Positions 37,688-48,293 of a DNA stretch of 64,000 nt are shown here, piece by piece. Position numbers and translations under genes: made by a program. Every line of letters begins with the position of its first letter. The first letter of the stretch is position 1. Below the pieces are notes generated by a model. That model was not told the origin of the DNA and did not search any database. It was given only the letters and a program-made list of their open reading frames with translations. This DNA comes from Buttiauxella noackiae ATCC 51607 (lineage in GTDB: Bacteria; Pseudomonadota; Gammaproteobacteria; Enterobacterales; Enterobacteriaceae). The stretch spans positions 79,474-143,473 of the forward strand of contig NZ_LXEO01000007.1 of NCBI RefSeq assembly GCF_001654865.1, read 5' to 3'.

Positions 37688-39973
37688 TTAGATTTTACAT
37701 GCGCCGCTTTCGCAGCCATCGTCCTGGATTGAAGGCGCCAGGTCGTCTTGCGCATCTTCCGCACCGTCGCGGGTGTTCTGATAGTAAAGCGTTTTAACAC
37801 CGAATTTATAGGCGGTGAGCAAATCTTTCAGCAACTGCTGCATCGGCACTTTACCAGACGGGAAGCGCGTTGGGTCATAGTTGGTGTTTGCAGAGATCGA
37901 CTGGTCGATAAATTTCTGCATCAGACCCACTAATTGCAGGTAACCGTCGTTATTTGGCAGATCCCATAGCAGCTCATAGTTGTCTTTCAGTGTTTCGTAA
38001 TCCGGCACAACCTGGCGCAGGATACCGTCTTTCGACGCTTTAATGCTGATATGGCCGCGCGGTGGCTCGATACCATTGGTGGCGTTAGAAATCTGCGAAG
38101 AGGTTTCAGATGGCATCAACGCAGAGAGCGTGGAGTTACGCAGGCCGTGAGTTTTAATCGACTCACGAAGCGTTTCCCAGTCCAGATGTAGCGGCTCGTT
38201 GCTGATGACATCCAGGTCTTTCTTGTACGTGTCGATTGGCAGAATGCCTTTCGCATAGGTGGTTTCGTTGAACCACAGGCATGGGCCTTGCTCTTTCGCC
38301 AGCTCGTTCGATGCTTTCAGCAGGTAATATTGAATCGCTTCGAAGGTTTTGTGCGTCAGGTTATTGGCGCTGCCGTCGGAGTAACGAACGCCATTCTTCG
38401 CCAGGTAGTAAGCGAAGTTAATCACACCAACGCCCAGAGTACGACGGCCCATCGCACCGCGTTTAGCGGCAATGATTGGGTAGTCCTGGTAATCCAACAG
38501 GGCATCCAGCGCACGTACCGCCAGAATTGCCAGCTCTTCCAGCTCATCCAGACTTTCGATAGCACCCAGGTTGAATGCAGACAGCGTACACAGTGCAATT
38601 TCACCGTCTTCGTCGTTGATGTCATTCATTGGTTTGGTCGGCAGCGCGATTTCCAGGCACAGGTTGGACTGGCGAACTGGCGCGATAGCCGGGTCAAACG
38701 GGCTATGGGTGTTGCAGTGGTCAACGTTCTGAATGTAGATACGGCCAGTAGACGCGCGTTCCTGCATCATTAGCGAGAACAGTTCAACGGCTTTCACGCG
38801 TTGCTTACGGATGCTGTCGTCTTTTTCGTATTTGGTATACAGCTGCTCGAATTTTTCCTGGTCAGCAAAGAACGCATCGTAAAGACCTGGGACGTCAGAC
38901 GGGCTGAACAGTGTGATGTCTTCGCCTTTCAACAAACGGGTGTACATCAGCTTGTTGATCTGCACGCCGTAATCCATGTGACGTACGCGGTTGCCTTCAA
39001 CACCACGGTTGTTTTTCAGTACCAGCAGGCTTTCAACTTCCAGGTGCCACATTGGGTAGAACAGTGTCGCAGCACCGCCACGTACGCCGCCCTGAGAGCA
39101 GGATTTCACTGCGGTCTGGAAGTGTTTGTAGAACGGGATACAACCGGTGTGGAACGCTTCACCACCGCGAATTGGGCTACCCAACGCACGGATACGACCG
39201 GCGTTGATGCCGATGCCTGCGCGTTGGGAGACGTATTTCACAATGGCGCTGGAAGTGGCGTTGATGGAGTCCAGGCTGTCGCCGCACTCGATCAGTACGC
39301 AAGAGCTGAACTGGCGAGTTGGGGTGCGCACGCCAGACATAATCGGCGTAGGCAGAGAAATTTTGAAGGTAGAAACCGCATCGTAAAAACGCTTCACGTA
39401 GCTCAGACGGGTTTCGCGCGGGTAGCCAGAGAACAGGCAGGCGGCTACCAGAATATAGAGGAACTGTGCGCTTTCGTAGATTTCGCCGGTCACACGGTTC
39501 TGTACCAGGTATTTGCCTTCGAGCTGTTTAACAGCCGCGTAAGAGAAGCTCATATCACGATCATGGTCGAGATAATCGTCCATCTGCTTGAACTCTTCTT
39601 CCGTGTAGTCTTCCAGCAGATGTTGATCGTATTTGCCCATCTCAACCATTTTCACGACATGGTTATAGAGCTTTGGCGGCTCGAACTCACCGTAAGCTTT
39701 TTTGCGCAGATGGAACACAGCCAGGCGTGCAGCCAGGTACTGGTAATCAGGCGCTTCGCGAGAGATTAAATCGGCAGCTGCTTTGATGATGGTTTCATGA
39801 ATGTCAGAGGTTTTGATGCCGTCATAAAACTGGATGTGCGAGCGCAGTTCAACCTGTGATACGGATACGTTATTTAAGCCTTCGGCGGCCCAATCCAGAA
39901 CTCGATGGATTTTATCCAGATCGATACGCTCAGTGCGACCGTCACGTTTTGTAACCAGCAGACTCTGATTCAT
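37688..39973 (-). CDS. nrdA: Ribonucleoside-diphosphate reductase 1, alpha subunit
   Basis: Catalytic subunit reducing NDPs to dNDPs. It has 761 residues, as in E. coli. The N-terminal ATP-cone is MNQSLLVTKRDGRTERIDLDK-like. Active-site Cys are in SSCVLIECGDS and NLCLEIALP. The radical-transfer Tyr pair lies near 730 in TLYYQNTRDGAED, and the C-terminal redox pair Cys754/Cys759 is in CESGACKI. The upstream region has DnaA and NrdR boxes. Confidence 0.98.
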   Translation of the reverse strand: MNQSLLVTKRDGRTERIDLDKIHRVLDWAAEGLNNVSVSQVELRSHIQFYDGIKTSDIHETIIKAAADLISREAPDYQYLAARLAVFHLRKKAYGEFEPPKLYNHVVKMVEMGKYDQHLLEDYTEEEFKQMDDYLDHDRDMSFSYAAVKQLEGKYLVQNRVTGEIYESAQFLYILVAACLFSGYPRETRLSYVKRFYDAVSTFKISLPTPIMSGVRTPTRQFSSCVLIECGDSLDSINATSSAIVKYVSQRAGIGINAGRIRALGSPIRGGEAFHTGCIPFYKHFQTAVKSCSQGGVRGGAATLFYPMWHLEVESLLVLKNNRGVEGNRVRHMDYGVQINKLMYTRLLKGEDITLFSPSDVPGLYDAFFADQEKFEQLYTKYEKDDSIRKQRVKAVELFSLMMQERASTGRIYIQNVDHCNTHSPFDPAIAPVRQSNLCLEIALPTKPMNDINDEDGEIALCTLSAFNLGAIESLDELEELAILAVRALDALLDYQDYPIIAAKRGAMGRRTLGVGVINFAYYLAKNGVRYSDGSANNLTHKTFEAIQYYLLKASNELAKEQGPCLWFNETTYAKGILPIDTYKKDLDVISNEPLHLDWETLRESIKTHGLRNSTLSALMPSETSSQISNATNGIEPPRGHISIKASKDGILRQVVPDYETLKDNYELLWDLPNNDGYLQLVGLMQKFIDQSISANTNYDPTRFPSGKVPMQQLLKDLLTAYKFGVKTLYYQNTRDGAEDAQDDLAPSIQDDGCESGACKI

Positions 39974-40012
39974 GTGCGTTTGTACCTGTCCGTGAAATGA
40001 AAAATGCCCCGT

Positions 40013-40098
40013 TTATCCACAGTTGGCCTCTAGTGGCTAACCTTGTGGATAAATACTATATGTAGGGGGTTATGGATTACTTGATCACTATATGGTGA
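40013..40098 (-). promoter_or_regulatory. nrdA control region: two DnaA boxes and two NrdR boxes
   Basis: DnaA boxes: a perfect TTATCCACA at 40013-40021 and its reverse complement at 40044-40052. NrdR-type boxes: ATACTATATGTAGGG (40053-40067) and TCACTATATGGTGAG (40084-40098), with centres 31 bases apart (three helical turns), the usual NrdR spacing. This links class Ia reductase expression to replication initiation and dNTP/ATP status. The rest of the 479-base gap up to ubiG is AT-rich and ends in an ERIC element. Confidence 0.8.
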
Positions 40099-40298
40099 GT
40101 ATTCTAGTAACTAATCGGCTGAGAACAAGTATTGATTTCGAGACGGATTTAAGGTTGTGACAAGCGGAATTTCGCTAAGTCCACGTCACATAAGGCCTGT
40201 GACAATTGTCAATGGGATGCAAAAAAAATGATATTTTTGATCGAGTGCTGATTTCTTAAACTTAATGGGTAAGTGCGCAACTTGATACCGCGCAATTT

Positions 40299-40424
40299 AT
40301 ACCCGTCATACTTCAAGCTGTGGGGGTGTTGGCTGCTCTCACTTACCCCAGTCACTTACTTTAGTAAGCTCCCGGGGGTAAGCTCCCTTGCCGCCTACCC
40401 ACAACTCGAATTATTTAGGGTATA
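40299..40424. repeat. ERIC element between nrdA and ubiG
   Basis: An approximately 126-base imperfect palindrome with ends ATACCCGTCATACTTCAAGC and CTCGAATTATTTAGGGTAT, and a centre resembling the ERIC core (CTTACCCCAGTCACTTACTT, AGTAAGCTCCCGGGGGTAAG). Its size and termini fit enterobacterial repetitive intergenic consensus elements. Confidence 0.88.
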
Positions 40425-40452
40425 TAGATTTATTTTATGAAAAGCTGTTCAG

Positions 40453-41172
40453 TTAGCTCTCGGTGTGCAGCATATAGTTAACATCAACGCCTGGCGCGAG
40501 TTTGAAGGTATTGGTCAGCGGGTTGAAATGTAACCCGGTCATGTGACGTTCGCGCAGTTGAGTCTCATCCACCCAGGCCAGTAATTCCGCAGGCTTGATG
40601 AATTTTTTAATGTCGTGTGTACCTTTTGGCACCATGCGCAGGATGTACTCTGCACCGACCACCGCCATCAGCCAGGATTTACCATTCCGGTTTAAGGTGG
40701 AGAAAAAGACGTGACCACCTGGTTTTACCAATTTCGCACAGGCAGTCACGACTGATTTCGGATCCGGCACATGCTCCAGCATTTCCATACAGGTCACCAC
40801 GTCATATTTCCCGGCAAATTTTTCCGCGTGCTGCTCAACGGTTTCCTGGACGTAGTCAACCTTGATACCGCTTTCCAGCGCATGGAGCTTAGCAACCTGT
40901 AATGGTTCGAAACCCATATCCAGCCCGGTCACATTGGCACCTTCGCGCGCCATGCTCTCTGCAAGAATCCCACCGCCACAGCCGACATCAAGCACCGTTT
41001 TGCCAAATAACCCCTCTGCGCGTTGACTGATATAACCCAAACGCAGCGGGTTGATGCGGTGCAGAGGCTTAAATTCGCCTTCAAGATCCCACCAGCGTGA
41101 GGCTACGGCTTCGAATTTGGCGATTTCATCATGGTCGACGTTCTGGATAACCGGCTGGTTTTCGGCATTCAT
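40453..41172 (-). CDS. ubiG: Ubiquinone biosynthesis O-methyltransferase
   Basis: SAM-dependent methyltransferase performing both O-methylations of ubiquinone synthesis. It has 239 residues (240 in E. coli), with the SAM motif VLDVGCGGG at 60-68. It shows the [19 protein letters not shown] start and the [11 protein letters not shown] membrane-binding segment. The frame is open 31 codons upstream, but conservation begins at MNAENQP. It is divergent from gyrA, as in E. coli. Confidence 0.97.
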   Translation of the reverse strand: MNAENQPVIQNVDHDEIAKFEAVASRWWDLEGEFKPLHRINPLRLGYISQRAEGLFGKTVLDVGCGGGILAESMAREGANVTGLDMGFEPLQVAKLHALESGIKVDYVQETVEQHAEKFAGKYDVVTCMEMLEHVPDPKSVVTACAKLVKPGGHVFFSTLNRNGKSWLMAVVGAEYILRMVPKGTHDIKKFIKPAELLAWVDETQLRERHMTGLHFNPLTNTFKLAPGVDVNYMLHTES

Positions 41173-41331
41173 GGGGCTACTCACTCCTTGTTCGTTTCGT
41201 GGCGGGAGTATATCAGTCAATGTCTGTGAATAAACCATTCGGCAACCATGTTGTGGTTTCCCCAAAGTAGGGCGATTGTGTTATAATTTGCGACCTTTGA
41301 ATCCGGGACACAGTAGAGGGATAGCGGATAC

Positions 41332-43980
41332 ATGAGCGACCTTGCCAGAGAAATTACACCGGTCAACATTGAGGAAGAGCTAAAGAGCTCATATCTGGAT
41401 TACGCGATGTCGGTTATTGTCGGCCGCGCACTGCCAGATGTCCGCGATGGACTCAAGCCGGTACACCGTCGCGTACTTTACGCCATGAACGTATTGGGCA
41501 ATGACTGGAATAAAGCGTACAAAAAATCCGCCCGTGTTGTTGGTGACGTAATCGGTAAATATCACCCTCATGGTGATACCGCTGTCTATGACACTATCGT
41601 GCGTATGGCGCAGCCATTCTCATTGCGTTACATGTTGGTAGATGGCCAGGGTAACTTTGGTTCTGTGGACGGTGACTCCGCCGCGGCGATGCGTTATACG
41701 GAAATCCGTATGTCGAAAATCGCTCACGAACTGATGGCCGATCTCGAAAAAGACACGGTAGATTTCGTCGATAACTACGACGGAACCGAGCGCATTCCTG
41801 ATGTTATGCCGACCAAAATTCCTAACTTGCTGGTTAACGGTTCATCCGGTATCGCAGTAGGTATGGCAACTAACATCCCGCCTCATAACATCACTGAAGT
41901 TATCAACGGCTGCCTGGCGTTTATTGAAGACGAAGACATTACCGTTGAAGGGTTAATGGAACACATCCCAGGCCCGGACTTCCCAACTGCCGCTATCATC
42001 AATGGCCGTCGTGGCATTGAAGAAGCGTATCGCACTGGTCGTGGCAAGATTTACATTCGCGCCCGTGCAGAAGTTGAAGCAGATGCGAAAACAGGTCGTG
42101 AGACCATCATCGTTCATGAAATTCCATACCAGGTAAACAAAGCTCGCCTGATTGAGAAAATCGCTGAACTGGTGAAAGACAAACGCGTTGAGGGCATTAG
42201 CGCTCTGCGTGATGAGTCCGATAAAGACGGTATGCGCATTGTTATCGAAATTAAACGCGATGCAGTGGGCGAAGTGGTTCTGAATAATCTTTATTCTCAG
42301 ACTCAACTGCAAACTTCTTTCGGTATCAACATGGTTGCGCTGCACCAGGGCCAACCGAAGATCATGAACCTGAAAGACATTCTTTCTGCGTTCGTGCGTC
42401 ACCGCCGTGAAGTTGTGACTCGTCGTACTATTTTCGAACTGCGTAAAGCACGCGACCGTGCACACATCCTCGAAGGTCTGGCGATTGCGCTTGCGAACAT
42501 CGACCCGATTATCGAGCTGATTCGTCATTCTCCAAATGCCGCCGAAGCGAAAGCTGGCCTGATTGCCCGTTCATGGGCTCTGGGCAACGTTTCTGCCATG
42601 CTGGAACGTGCCGGTGATGATGCTGCGCGTCCTGAGTGGCTGGAACCAGAGTTCGGTATTCGCGATGGTCAATATTTCCTGACCGAACAACAAGCTCAGG
42701 CAATTCTGGATCTGCGTTTGCAGAAACTGACCGGCCTTGAGCATGAAAAACTGCTCGACGAATACAAAGAGTTGTTGGAACAGATTGCTGAGTTGCTGCA
42801 CATTTTGGGCAGCGCTGAACGTCTGATGGAAGTGATCACCGAAGAGCTGGTTGCCATGCGCGATCAGTTTGGCGACAAGCGTCGCACCGAGATCACCGCG
42901 AATACCTCTGATATCAACATTGAAGATCTGATCAACCGCGAAGATGTGGTTGTGACGCTGTCCCATCAGGGCTATGTGAAATATCAGCCGCTGACCGACT
43001 ACGAAGCACAACGTCGTGGTGGTAAAGGTAAATCCGCAGCACGTATTAAAGAAGAAGACTTTATCGACCGCCTGTTGGTTGCCAATACCCACGATACCAT
43101 TCTGCTGTTCTCCAGCCGTGGTCGCCTGTATTGGATGAAGGTTTATCAGTTGCCGGAAGCGAGCCGTGGTGCGCGTGGCCGTCCAATTGTTAACCTGTTG
43201 CCACTGGAAGCGAACGAACGTATTACCGCTATTCTGCCGGTTCGTGAATATGCCGAAGGCGTTAACGTATTTATGGCGACCGCAAGCGGTACCGTGAAGA
43301 AAACTGCGTTGACCGACTTCAGCCGCCCACGTTCAGCGGGCATCATCGCTGTTAACCTGAACGAAGGTGACGAGCTGATTGGTGTTGATTTGACCGACGG
43401 TAGCAACGAAGCCATGCTGTTCTCGGCTGCGGGTAAAGTGGTGCGCTTCAAAGAAGACGCCGTTCGTACCATGGGCCGTACTGCAACAGGTGTTCGTGGT
43501 ATTAAGCTTGCGGGTGAAGACAAAGTGGTTTCCCTGATCATTCCACGCGGTGAAGGTTCTATCCTGACCGTGACGCAGAATGGTTATGGTAAACGTACCG
43601 CGGCTGATGAGTATCCGACGAAGTCACGTGCAACTCAGGGCGTTATCTCCATCAAAGTCACCGAGCGTAACGGCAGCGTCGTTGGCGCGGTACAGGTTGA
43701 AGATACCGACCAGATTATGATGATTACCGATGCAGGGACTCTGGTACGTACTCGCGTTTCTGAAGTGAGTGTCGTTGGCCGTAACACCCAGGGCGTTATC
43801 CTTATCCGTACTGCGGATGATGAAAACGTGGTGGGCCTGCAACGTGTTGCAGAACCGGTTGATGAAGAAGAACTGGATGCCATCGACGGCTCAGTTGCGG
43901 AAGGTGATGACGAAATCGCACCAGAAGCAGACGTAGATGACAACGCTTCTGATGAAGCAGACGACGAAGCAGACGAATAA
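41332..43980 (+). CDS. gyrA: DNA gyrase subunit A
   Basis: Breaks and rejoins DNA in the gyrase A2B2 complex. It has 882 residues (875 in E. coli), with catalytic Tyr122 (MRYTE). The quinolone-resistance region holds Thr83 and Asp87 ([10 protein letters not shown]); E. coli has Ser83. The GyrA box QRRGGKG begins the C-terminal DNA-wrapping beta-pinwheel, followed by a long acidic tail rich in Asp/Glu/Ala. Confidence 0.98.
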   Translation: MSDLAREITPVNIEEELKSSYLDYAMSVIVGRALPDVRDGLKPVHRRVLYAMNVLGNDWNKAYKKSARVVGDVIGKYHPHGDTAVYDTIVRMAQPFSLRYMLVDGQGNFGSVDGDSAAAMRYTEIRMSKIAHELMADLEKDTVDFVDNYDGTERIPDVMPTKIPNLLVNGSSGIAVGMATNIPPHNITEVINGCLAFIEDEDITVEGLMEHIPGPDFPTAAIINGRRGIEEAYRTGRGKIYIRARAEVEADAKTGRETIIVHEIPYQVNKARLIEKIAELVKDKRVEGISALRDESDKDGMRIVIEIKRDAVGEVVLNNLYSQTQLQTSFGINMVALHQGQPKIMNLKDILSAFVRHRREVVTRRTIFELRKARDRAHILEGLAIALANIDPIIELIRHSPNAAEAKAGLIARSWALGNVSAMLERAGDDAARPEWLEPEFGIRDGQYFLTEQQAQAILDLRLQKLTGLEHEKLLDEYKELLEQIAELLHILGSAERLMEVITEELVAMRDQFGDKRRTEITANTSDINIEDLINREDVVVTLSHQGYVKYQPLTDYEAQRRGGKGKSAARIKEEDFIDRLLVANTHDTILLFSSRGRLYWMKVYQLPEASRGARGRPIVNLLPLEANERITAILPVREYAEGVNVFMATASGTVKKTALTDFSRPRSAGIIAVNLNEGDELIGVDLTDGSNEAMLFSAAGKVVRFKEDAVRTMGRTATGVRGIKLAGEDKVVSLIIPRGEGSILTVTQNGYGKRTAADEYPTKSRATQGVISIKVTERNGSVVGAVQVEDTDQIMMITDAGTLVRTRVSEVSVVGRNTQGVILIRTADDENVVGLQRVAEPVDEEELDAIDGSVAEGDDEIAPEADVDDNASDEADDEADE

Positions 43981-44010
43981 TCTGAATTTTGTTGTTTGAT
44001 ATGACTCATA

Positions 44011-44046
44011 ACGCCCGATGCATTTATTGCATCGGGCGTTTTTTAT
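44011..44046 (+). terminator. Rho-independent terminator of gyrA
   Basis: Stem ACGCCCGATGCA (44011-44022) with TGCATCGGGCGT, loop TTTAT, and a T-rich tail. Confidence 0.92.
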
Positions 44047-44089
44047 TTTAATATCAAGTTAGGCTTGGTTTAACTCATAAGGTAACTCA

Positions 44090-44476
44090 ATGGCTATTCC
44101 TGAGAAGTATGAAGATGTAGAACGCTGGGCGTTTGGTGATACCGAAAAACAGGCTGATGAACTGGCTAAATTAGTGCTCGATGGCGTGAAAACAGCCACC
44201 TGCGCTAACCTGGATGGCGAGGGCATTGCCCAGCCTGGCGATGTTTTTGTGGTGGTTGATGGCAAGAATAAGCCGGTTTGCGCGATTGAACTGACCACGA
44301 CGGAAATGACGACTTTTGAACAGGTGGATGAAGCCCACGCTCTGGCAGAAGGTGAAGGTGACCGCACGCTGGCGTACTGGCGCAACGAGCATAAACGCTT
44401 TTTTGAAGAGTACGATCTGTTCTCTCCGGATATGACATTAGTGTTGATGCATTTCAAAGTTATCGAAAAATTCTGA
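44090..44476 (+). CDS. ASCH-domain protein
   Basis: A 128-residue soluble protein with an ASCH (PUA-like beta-barrel) domain: GVKTATCANLDGEG near 32-45, the GDVFVVVDGKNKPVCAIELT strand region, and FEQVDEAHALAEGEGDRTLAYW. ASCH proteins are thought to bind RNA, and some hydrolyse modified nucleosides such as N4-acetylcytidine (E. coli YqfB), but no specific role can be assigned here. It has its own ribosome site (AAGGTAA) and sits between gyrA and rcsC. E. coli has no such gene at this place. Confidence 0.85.
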   Translation: MAIPEKYEDVERWAFGDTEKQADELAKLVLDGVKTATCANLDGEGIAQPGDVFVVVDGKNKPVCAIELTTTEMTTFEQVDEAHALAEGEGDRTLAYWRNEHKRFFEEYDLFSPDMTLVLMHFKVIEKF

Positions 44477-44634
44477 TCGTAGTACCTCGCGATCCGATAG
44501 ATGCAGACAGCCGTCACGGCAAATTGCAGGTATTAATCGCGAAAAACCTTACTCCCTTTGCCGTTGCGGGCTGCCATTTTTGCGGCTACCTTAACGGCAT
44601 CTAAAGTTTTGCAATTTCCACGACCAGGCTCAAT

Positions 44635-47487
44635 TTGAAATATCTTGTCTCCTTTCGCACCACACTAAAAGTTTCCCGCTACCTGTTTCGGGCACTGGCT
44701 TTATTGCTTTGGCTGCTGATTGCGCTCTTTTCGGTGTTCTACATCATGAATGCCCTACATGAAAAAGAGGCAGAAATTCGCCAGGAATTTAATATCAGCT
44801 TTGACCAGGCACAGCGTTATATCCAGCGTACGTCTGATGTGGTGAAAGAGCTCAAGTACATTGCGGAAAATCGTCTGACCGCCGCTAATGGCGTGTTGCC
44901 GTCCGTGGAAAATGATGACAACAGAGTCGACCCACCGAGTTTCATGCCGTTGTTCCCGGACTCGGACTGTTCAGCTGTCAGCTCAACCTGGCGCTCTTCT
45001 TTGCAATCACTGGCGTGGTTCTTGCGCTACTGGCGAGACAATTTCTCTGCAGCCTACGATCTTAATCGCGTCTTTTTGATTGGCGGTGACAATCTGTGTA
45101 TGGCGGATTTCGGCCTGCGCGAAATGCCCCTTGAGCGTGAAAAAGCGTTGAAAACATTGCATGAGCGCATCATGAAATATCGCAATGCACCACAAGATGA
45201 GCGCAGCAATAGTATTTACTGGATTGGTCAGGGGTCGCGCCCTGGGGTCGGGTATTTCTATACTCTTACGCCTGTGTATCTGGCTAACCGCTTGCAGGCT
45301 CTGCTGGGTGTTGAGCAAACCATCCGCATGGAGAACTTCCTGTCACCAGGTTCAATGCCAATTGGCGTAACGATTCTCGATGAAAATAGCCATCCATTGA
45401 TTTCACTGACAGGCCCGGAAGCAAATATTCAGCCTGATGAAAAATGGCTTCAGGAACGTTCCTGGTTTGGCTATACCGCCGGATATAAGCAATTTATTCT
45501 CAAGAAAAACCTGCCGCCGTCATCGATGAGCGTGGTGTACTCCGTACCTGTGGATATGGTGCTTGAACGCATTCGCATGCTGATTCTCAATGCGGTGCTG
45601 CTGAATATCCTAGTGGGGGGCTTGCTGTTTACTCTGGCGCGTATGTATGAAAAACGGATCTTTATTCCTGCGGAAAATGATGCCCTGCGTCTCGAAGAGC
45701 ACGAGCAGTTCAACCGTAAAATTGTGGCCTCAGCGCCGGTCGGTATCTGTATTTTACGTACTCAGGATGGGACAAACATTCTGAGTAATGAGCTGGCGCA
45801 CAATTATCTCAACATGCTGACCCATGAAGACCGACAACGGTTAACACAAATTATCTGTGGCCAGCAGGTTAATTTTGTCGATGTGCTGACCAGTAGCCAT
45901 ACCAACTTGCAGATTAGCTTTGTCCATTCGCGTTACCGGAATGAAAACGTGGCGATTTGTGTGCTGGTGGATGTCAGTGCGCGCGTCAAGATGGAAGAGT
46001 CGCTCCAGGAAATGGCACAAGCCTCTGAGCAGGCGAGCCAGTCAAAATCCATGTTCTTAGCCACCGTGAGTCACGAACTGCGTACGCCGCTCTACGGCAT
46101 TATCGGTAACCTGGATTTATTGCAGACTAAAGAGCTACCGAAAGGGGTAGATCGCCTGGTAACGGCGATGAATAACTCATCGAGCCTGTTGCTGAAAATC
46201 ATCAGCGATATTCTCGATTTCTCGAAAATTGAATCCGAGCAGTTAAAAATAGAGCCGCATGAGTTCTCACCACGCGAAGTGATGAGCCATATCACCGCAA
46301 ACTATCTGCCGTTGGTGGTGCGTAAACAGCTCGGACTGTACTGTTTTATCGAACCGGATGTGCCGCTGACGCTGCAAGGTGACCCAATGCGTTTGCAACA
46401 GGTCATTTCTAACTTACTCAGTAACGCCATCAAATTTACCGATATTGGCTGCATTGTTCTGCACGTCAGTGTGGAAGGGGATTACCTCTCCTGGCGTGTG
46501 CGTGATACCGGCGTAGGTATCCCGGCAAAAGAAGTCACTCGCTTATTTGACCCATTCTTCCAGGTGGGCACAGGCGTGCAGCATAACTTCCAGGGCACAG
46601 GGCTTGGACTGGCTATCTGCGAGAAGCTAATTAGCATGATGGATGGCGATATTGCCGTAGATACTGAAGTGGGGATGGGGAGCCAGTTTACAATCCGTAT
46701 TCCTTTATACGCTGCAAAATACGCCGAGCAATCCCAGGTTGAAGGGTTGGTTAATAAACGCTGCTGGCTGGCGGTGCGTAATGCTTCGTTGAGTAAATAT
46801 CTCGAGTCTGTACTTACTCGTAACCAAATCGATGTTCGGCAGTATCAGGGCCAGCTGCCTGATAACGACGATATCTTGATAACCGATGATGAGCTGGAAA
46901 AAGCCTGGGAAGGGCGCGCCGCCATTATCTTCTGCCGTCGACATATCGGAATCCCAATTGAAGCCTCGCCGGGTTGCTGGTTACATAGCCTTGCCGCACC
47001 CCATGATTTGTTGCTGCTCCTTGGGCGCATTTATAGCATTACGGTTAATCTGCCAGGGGCGGATTCTACCCAACCGGTAGCCGCTGACAGTAATGAAAAA
47101 AATGACGATATGATGATTCTTGTCGTCGATGATCACCCTATCAACCGACGTTTGCTGGCAGATCAGCTAGGATCGTTGGGCTATCAATGTAAAACGGCGA
47201 ACGACGGTGTCGATGCACTGAATGTGTTGAGTAAAAATCACATTGATATTGTGCTCAGCGACGTCAACATGCCGAATATGGATGGTTATCGCCTGACACA
47301 ACGGATTCGTCAGCTCGGTTTGACTTTGCCTGTAGTGGGGGTGACGGCAAATGCGCTTGCAGAAGAGAAACAACGCTGTATTGAGTCGGGAATGGATAGC
47401 TGCCTGTCGAAACCAGTAACGCTGGATATTCTTAAAACGACGGTCGATCTTTATGCGGCAAGGGTGAGGAAGACCAGGGAGTTATAA
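44635..47487 (+). CDS. rcsC: Hybrid sensor kinase RcsC
   Basis: Inner-membrane kinase at the head of the Rcs envelope-stress phosphorelay, passing phosphate to RcsD and then RcsB. It has 950 residues (949 in E. coli) from a TTG start at 44635 (MKYLVSFRTTLK), where conservation begins. Two transmembrane segments (about 20-40 and 313-335) flank a periplasmic domain. HisKA is near residue 480 (VSHELRTPLYG), followed by HATPase (NLLSNAIKFT, GTGLGLAI), the RcsC-ABL-like linker and a receiver with Asp near 875 (LSDVNMPNMDG). It converges on rcsB. Confidence 0.96.
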   Translation: MKYLVSFRTTLKVSRYLFRALALLLWLLIALFSVFYIMNALHEKEAEIRQEFNISFDQAQRYIQRTSDVVKELKYIAENRLTAANGVLPSVENDDNRVDPPSFMPLFPDSDCSAVSSTWRSSLQSLAWFLRYWRDNFSAAYDLNRVFLIGGDNLCMADFGLREMPLEREKALKTLHERIMKYRNAPQDERSNSIYWIGQGSRPGVGYFYTLTPVYLANRLQALLGVEQTIRMENFLSPGSMPIGVTILDENSHPLISLTGPEANIQPDEKWLQERSWFGYTAGYKQFILKKNLPPSSMSVVYSVPVDMVLERIRMLILNAVLLNILVGGLLFTLARMYEKRIFIPAENDALRLEEHEQFNRKIVASAPVGICILRTQDGTNILSNELAHNYLNMLTHEDRQRLTQIICGQQVNFVDVLTSSHTNLQISFVHSRYRNENVAICVLVDVSARVKMEESLQEMAQASEQASQSKSMFLATVSHELRTPLYGIIGNLDLLQTKELPKGVDRLVTAMNNSSSLLLKIISDILDFSKIESEQLKIEPHEFSPREVMSHITANYLPLVVRKQLGLYCFIEPDVPLTLQGDPMRLQQVISNLLSNAIKFTDIGCIVLHVSVEGDYLSWRVRDTGVGIPAKEVTRLFDPFFQVGTGVQHNFQGTGLGLAICEKLISMMDGDIAVDTEVGMGSQFTIRIPLYAAKYAEQSQVEGLVNKRCWLAVRNASLSKYLESVLTRNQIDVRQYQGQLPDNDDILITDDELEKAWEGRAAIIFCRRHIGIPIEASPGCWLHSLAAPHDLLLLLGRIYSITVNLPGADSTQPVAADSNEKNDDMMILVVDDHPINRRLLADQLGSLGYQCKTANDGVDALNVLSKNHIDIVLSDVNMPNMDGYRLTQRIRQLGLTLPVVGVTANALAEEKQRCIESGMDSCLSKPVTLDILKTTVDLYAARVRKTREL

Positions 47488-47499
47488 GGGATAAAATAT

Positions 47500-47624
47500 T
47501 TATCCTAAATAATTCAAGTTGCAGGTAGGCAGTTAAATAACTCATCCCCAGGAACTTACTCAAGTAAGTGACTGGGGTGAGCGAATGCAGCCAACACCCC
47601 TACAACGTGAAGTATGGCGGGTAT
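47500..47624. repeat. ERIC element between rcsC and rcsB
   Basis: About 125 bases. It contains AAGTAAGTGACTGGGGTGAG, which matches the ERIC core used as the ERIC2 primer site, plus CCCCAGGAACTTACT on the other arm. The ends are ATCCTAAATAATTCAAGTTG and GTGAAGTATGGCGGGTAT. It fills the convergent gap just beyond the rcsB stop. Confidence 0.93.
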
Positions 47625-47626
47625 GG

Positions 47627-48277
47627 TTAGTCTTTGTCGGCCGGGGACAGACTTACCGACGAAAGATAGTTCAGCAACGCAATGTCATTTTCCACGCCCA
47701 GTTTCATCATGGCTGATTTCTTCTGGCTACTGATGGTTTTGATACTGCGGTTCAGTTTGCGAGCAATCTCAGTCACCAGGAAACCTTCGGCAAACAGACG
47801 CAAAACTTCGCTCTCTTTTGGAGACAAGCGTTTGTCACCGTACCCACCCGCGCTGATTTTTTCCAGCAGGCGAGATACGCTTTCCGGTGTGAATTTTTTG
47901 CCTTTCTGCAGGGCAGCCAGCGCTTTTGGTAAATCAGTTGGCGCGCCTTGCTTAAGCACAATTCCTTCGATATCCAGTTCTAACACAGCGCTCAAAATAG
48001 CTGGGTTGTTATTCATCGTCAGAACGATGATTGAAATGTCAGGGAAGTGACGTTTGATGTACTTGATAAGCGTAATGCCGTCGCCGTATTTGTCGCCAGG
48101 CATTGAAAGATCGGTTATCAAAACGTGAGCATCAAGTTTTGGCAGGTTATTGATAAGCGCTGTGGAATCTTCAAACTCACCGACAACATTCACCCACTCG
48201 ATCTGCTCGAGTGATTTACGAATGCCGAACAGGACAATCGGATGGTCGTCGGCAATAATTACGTTCATACTGTTCAT
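47627..48277 (-). CDS. rcsB: Response regulator RcsB
   Basis: LuxR/FixJ-family regulator controlling capsule, motility, division and envelope genes, alone or with RcsA, BglJ and others. It has 216 residues, identical in length to E. coli, with near-identical sequence. The phospho-acceptor is Asp56 (ITDLSMPGD). The HTH is in LSPKESEVLRLFAEGFLVTEIARKL-type sequence. The start at MNSMNVII is 16 bases after rcsD; the frame is open upstream into rcsD. Confidence 0.98.
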   Translation of the reverse strand: MNSMNVIIADDHPIVLFGIRKSLEQIEWVNVVGEFEDSTALINNLPKLDAHVLITDLSMPGDKYGDGITLIKYIKRHFPDISIIVLTMNNNPAILSAVLELDIEGIVLKQGAPTDLPKALAALQKGKKFTPESVSRLLEKISAGGYGDKRLSPKESEVLRLFAEGFLVTEIARKLNRSIKTISSQKKSAMMKLGVENDIALLNYLSSVSLSPADKD

Positions 48278-48293
48278 GTAATAGGCTACCTTG

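Noticed and set aside
38801..39769. 322-codon open frame on the plus strand
   Set aside because: It lies wholly antisense to nrdA and shows no recognisable domain. It follows the codon pattern of the opposite strand in a highly expressed gene.
41953..42528. 191-codon minus-strand frame
   Set aside because: It is antisense to gyrA, the product of strong codon bias.
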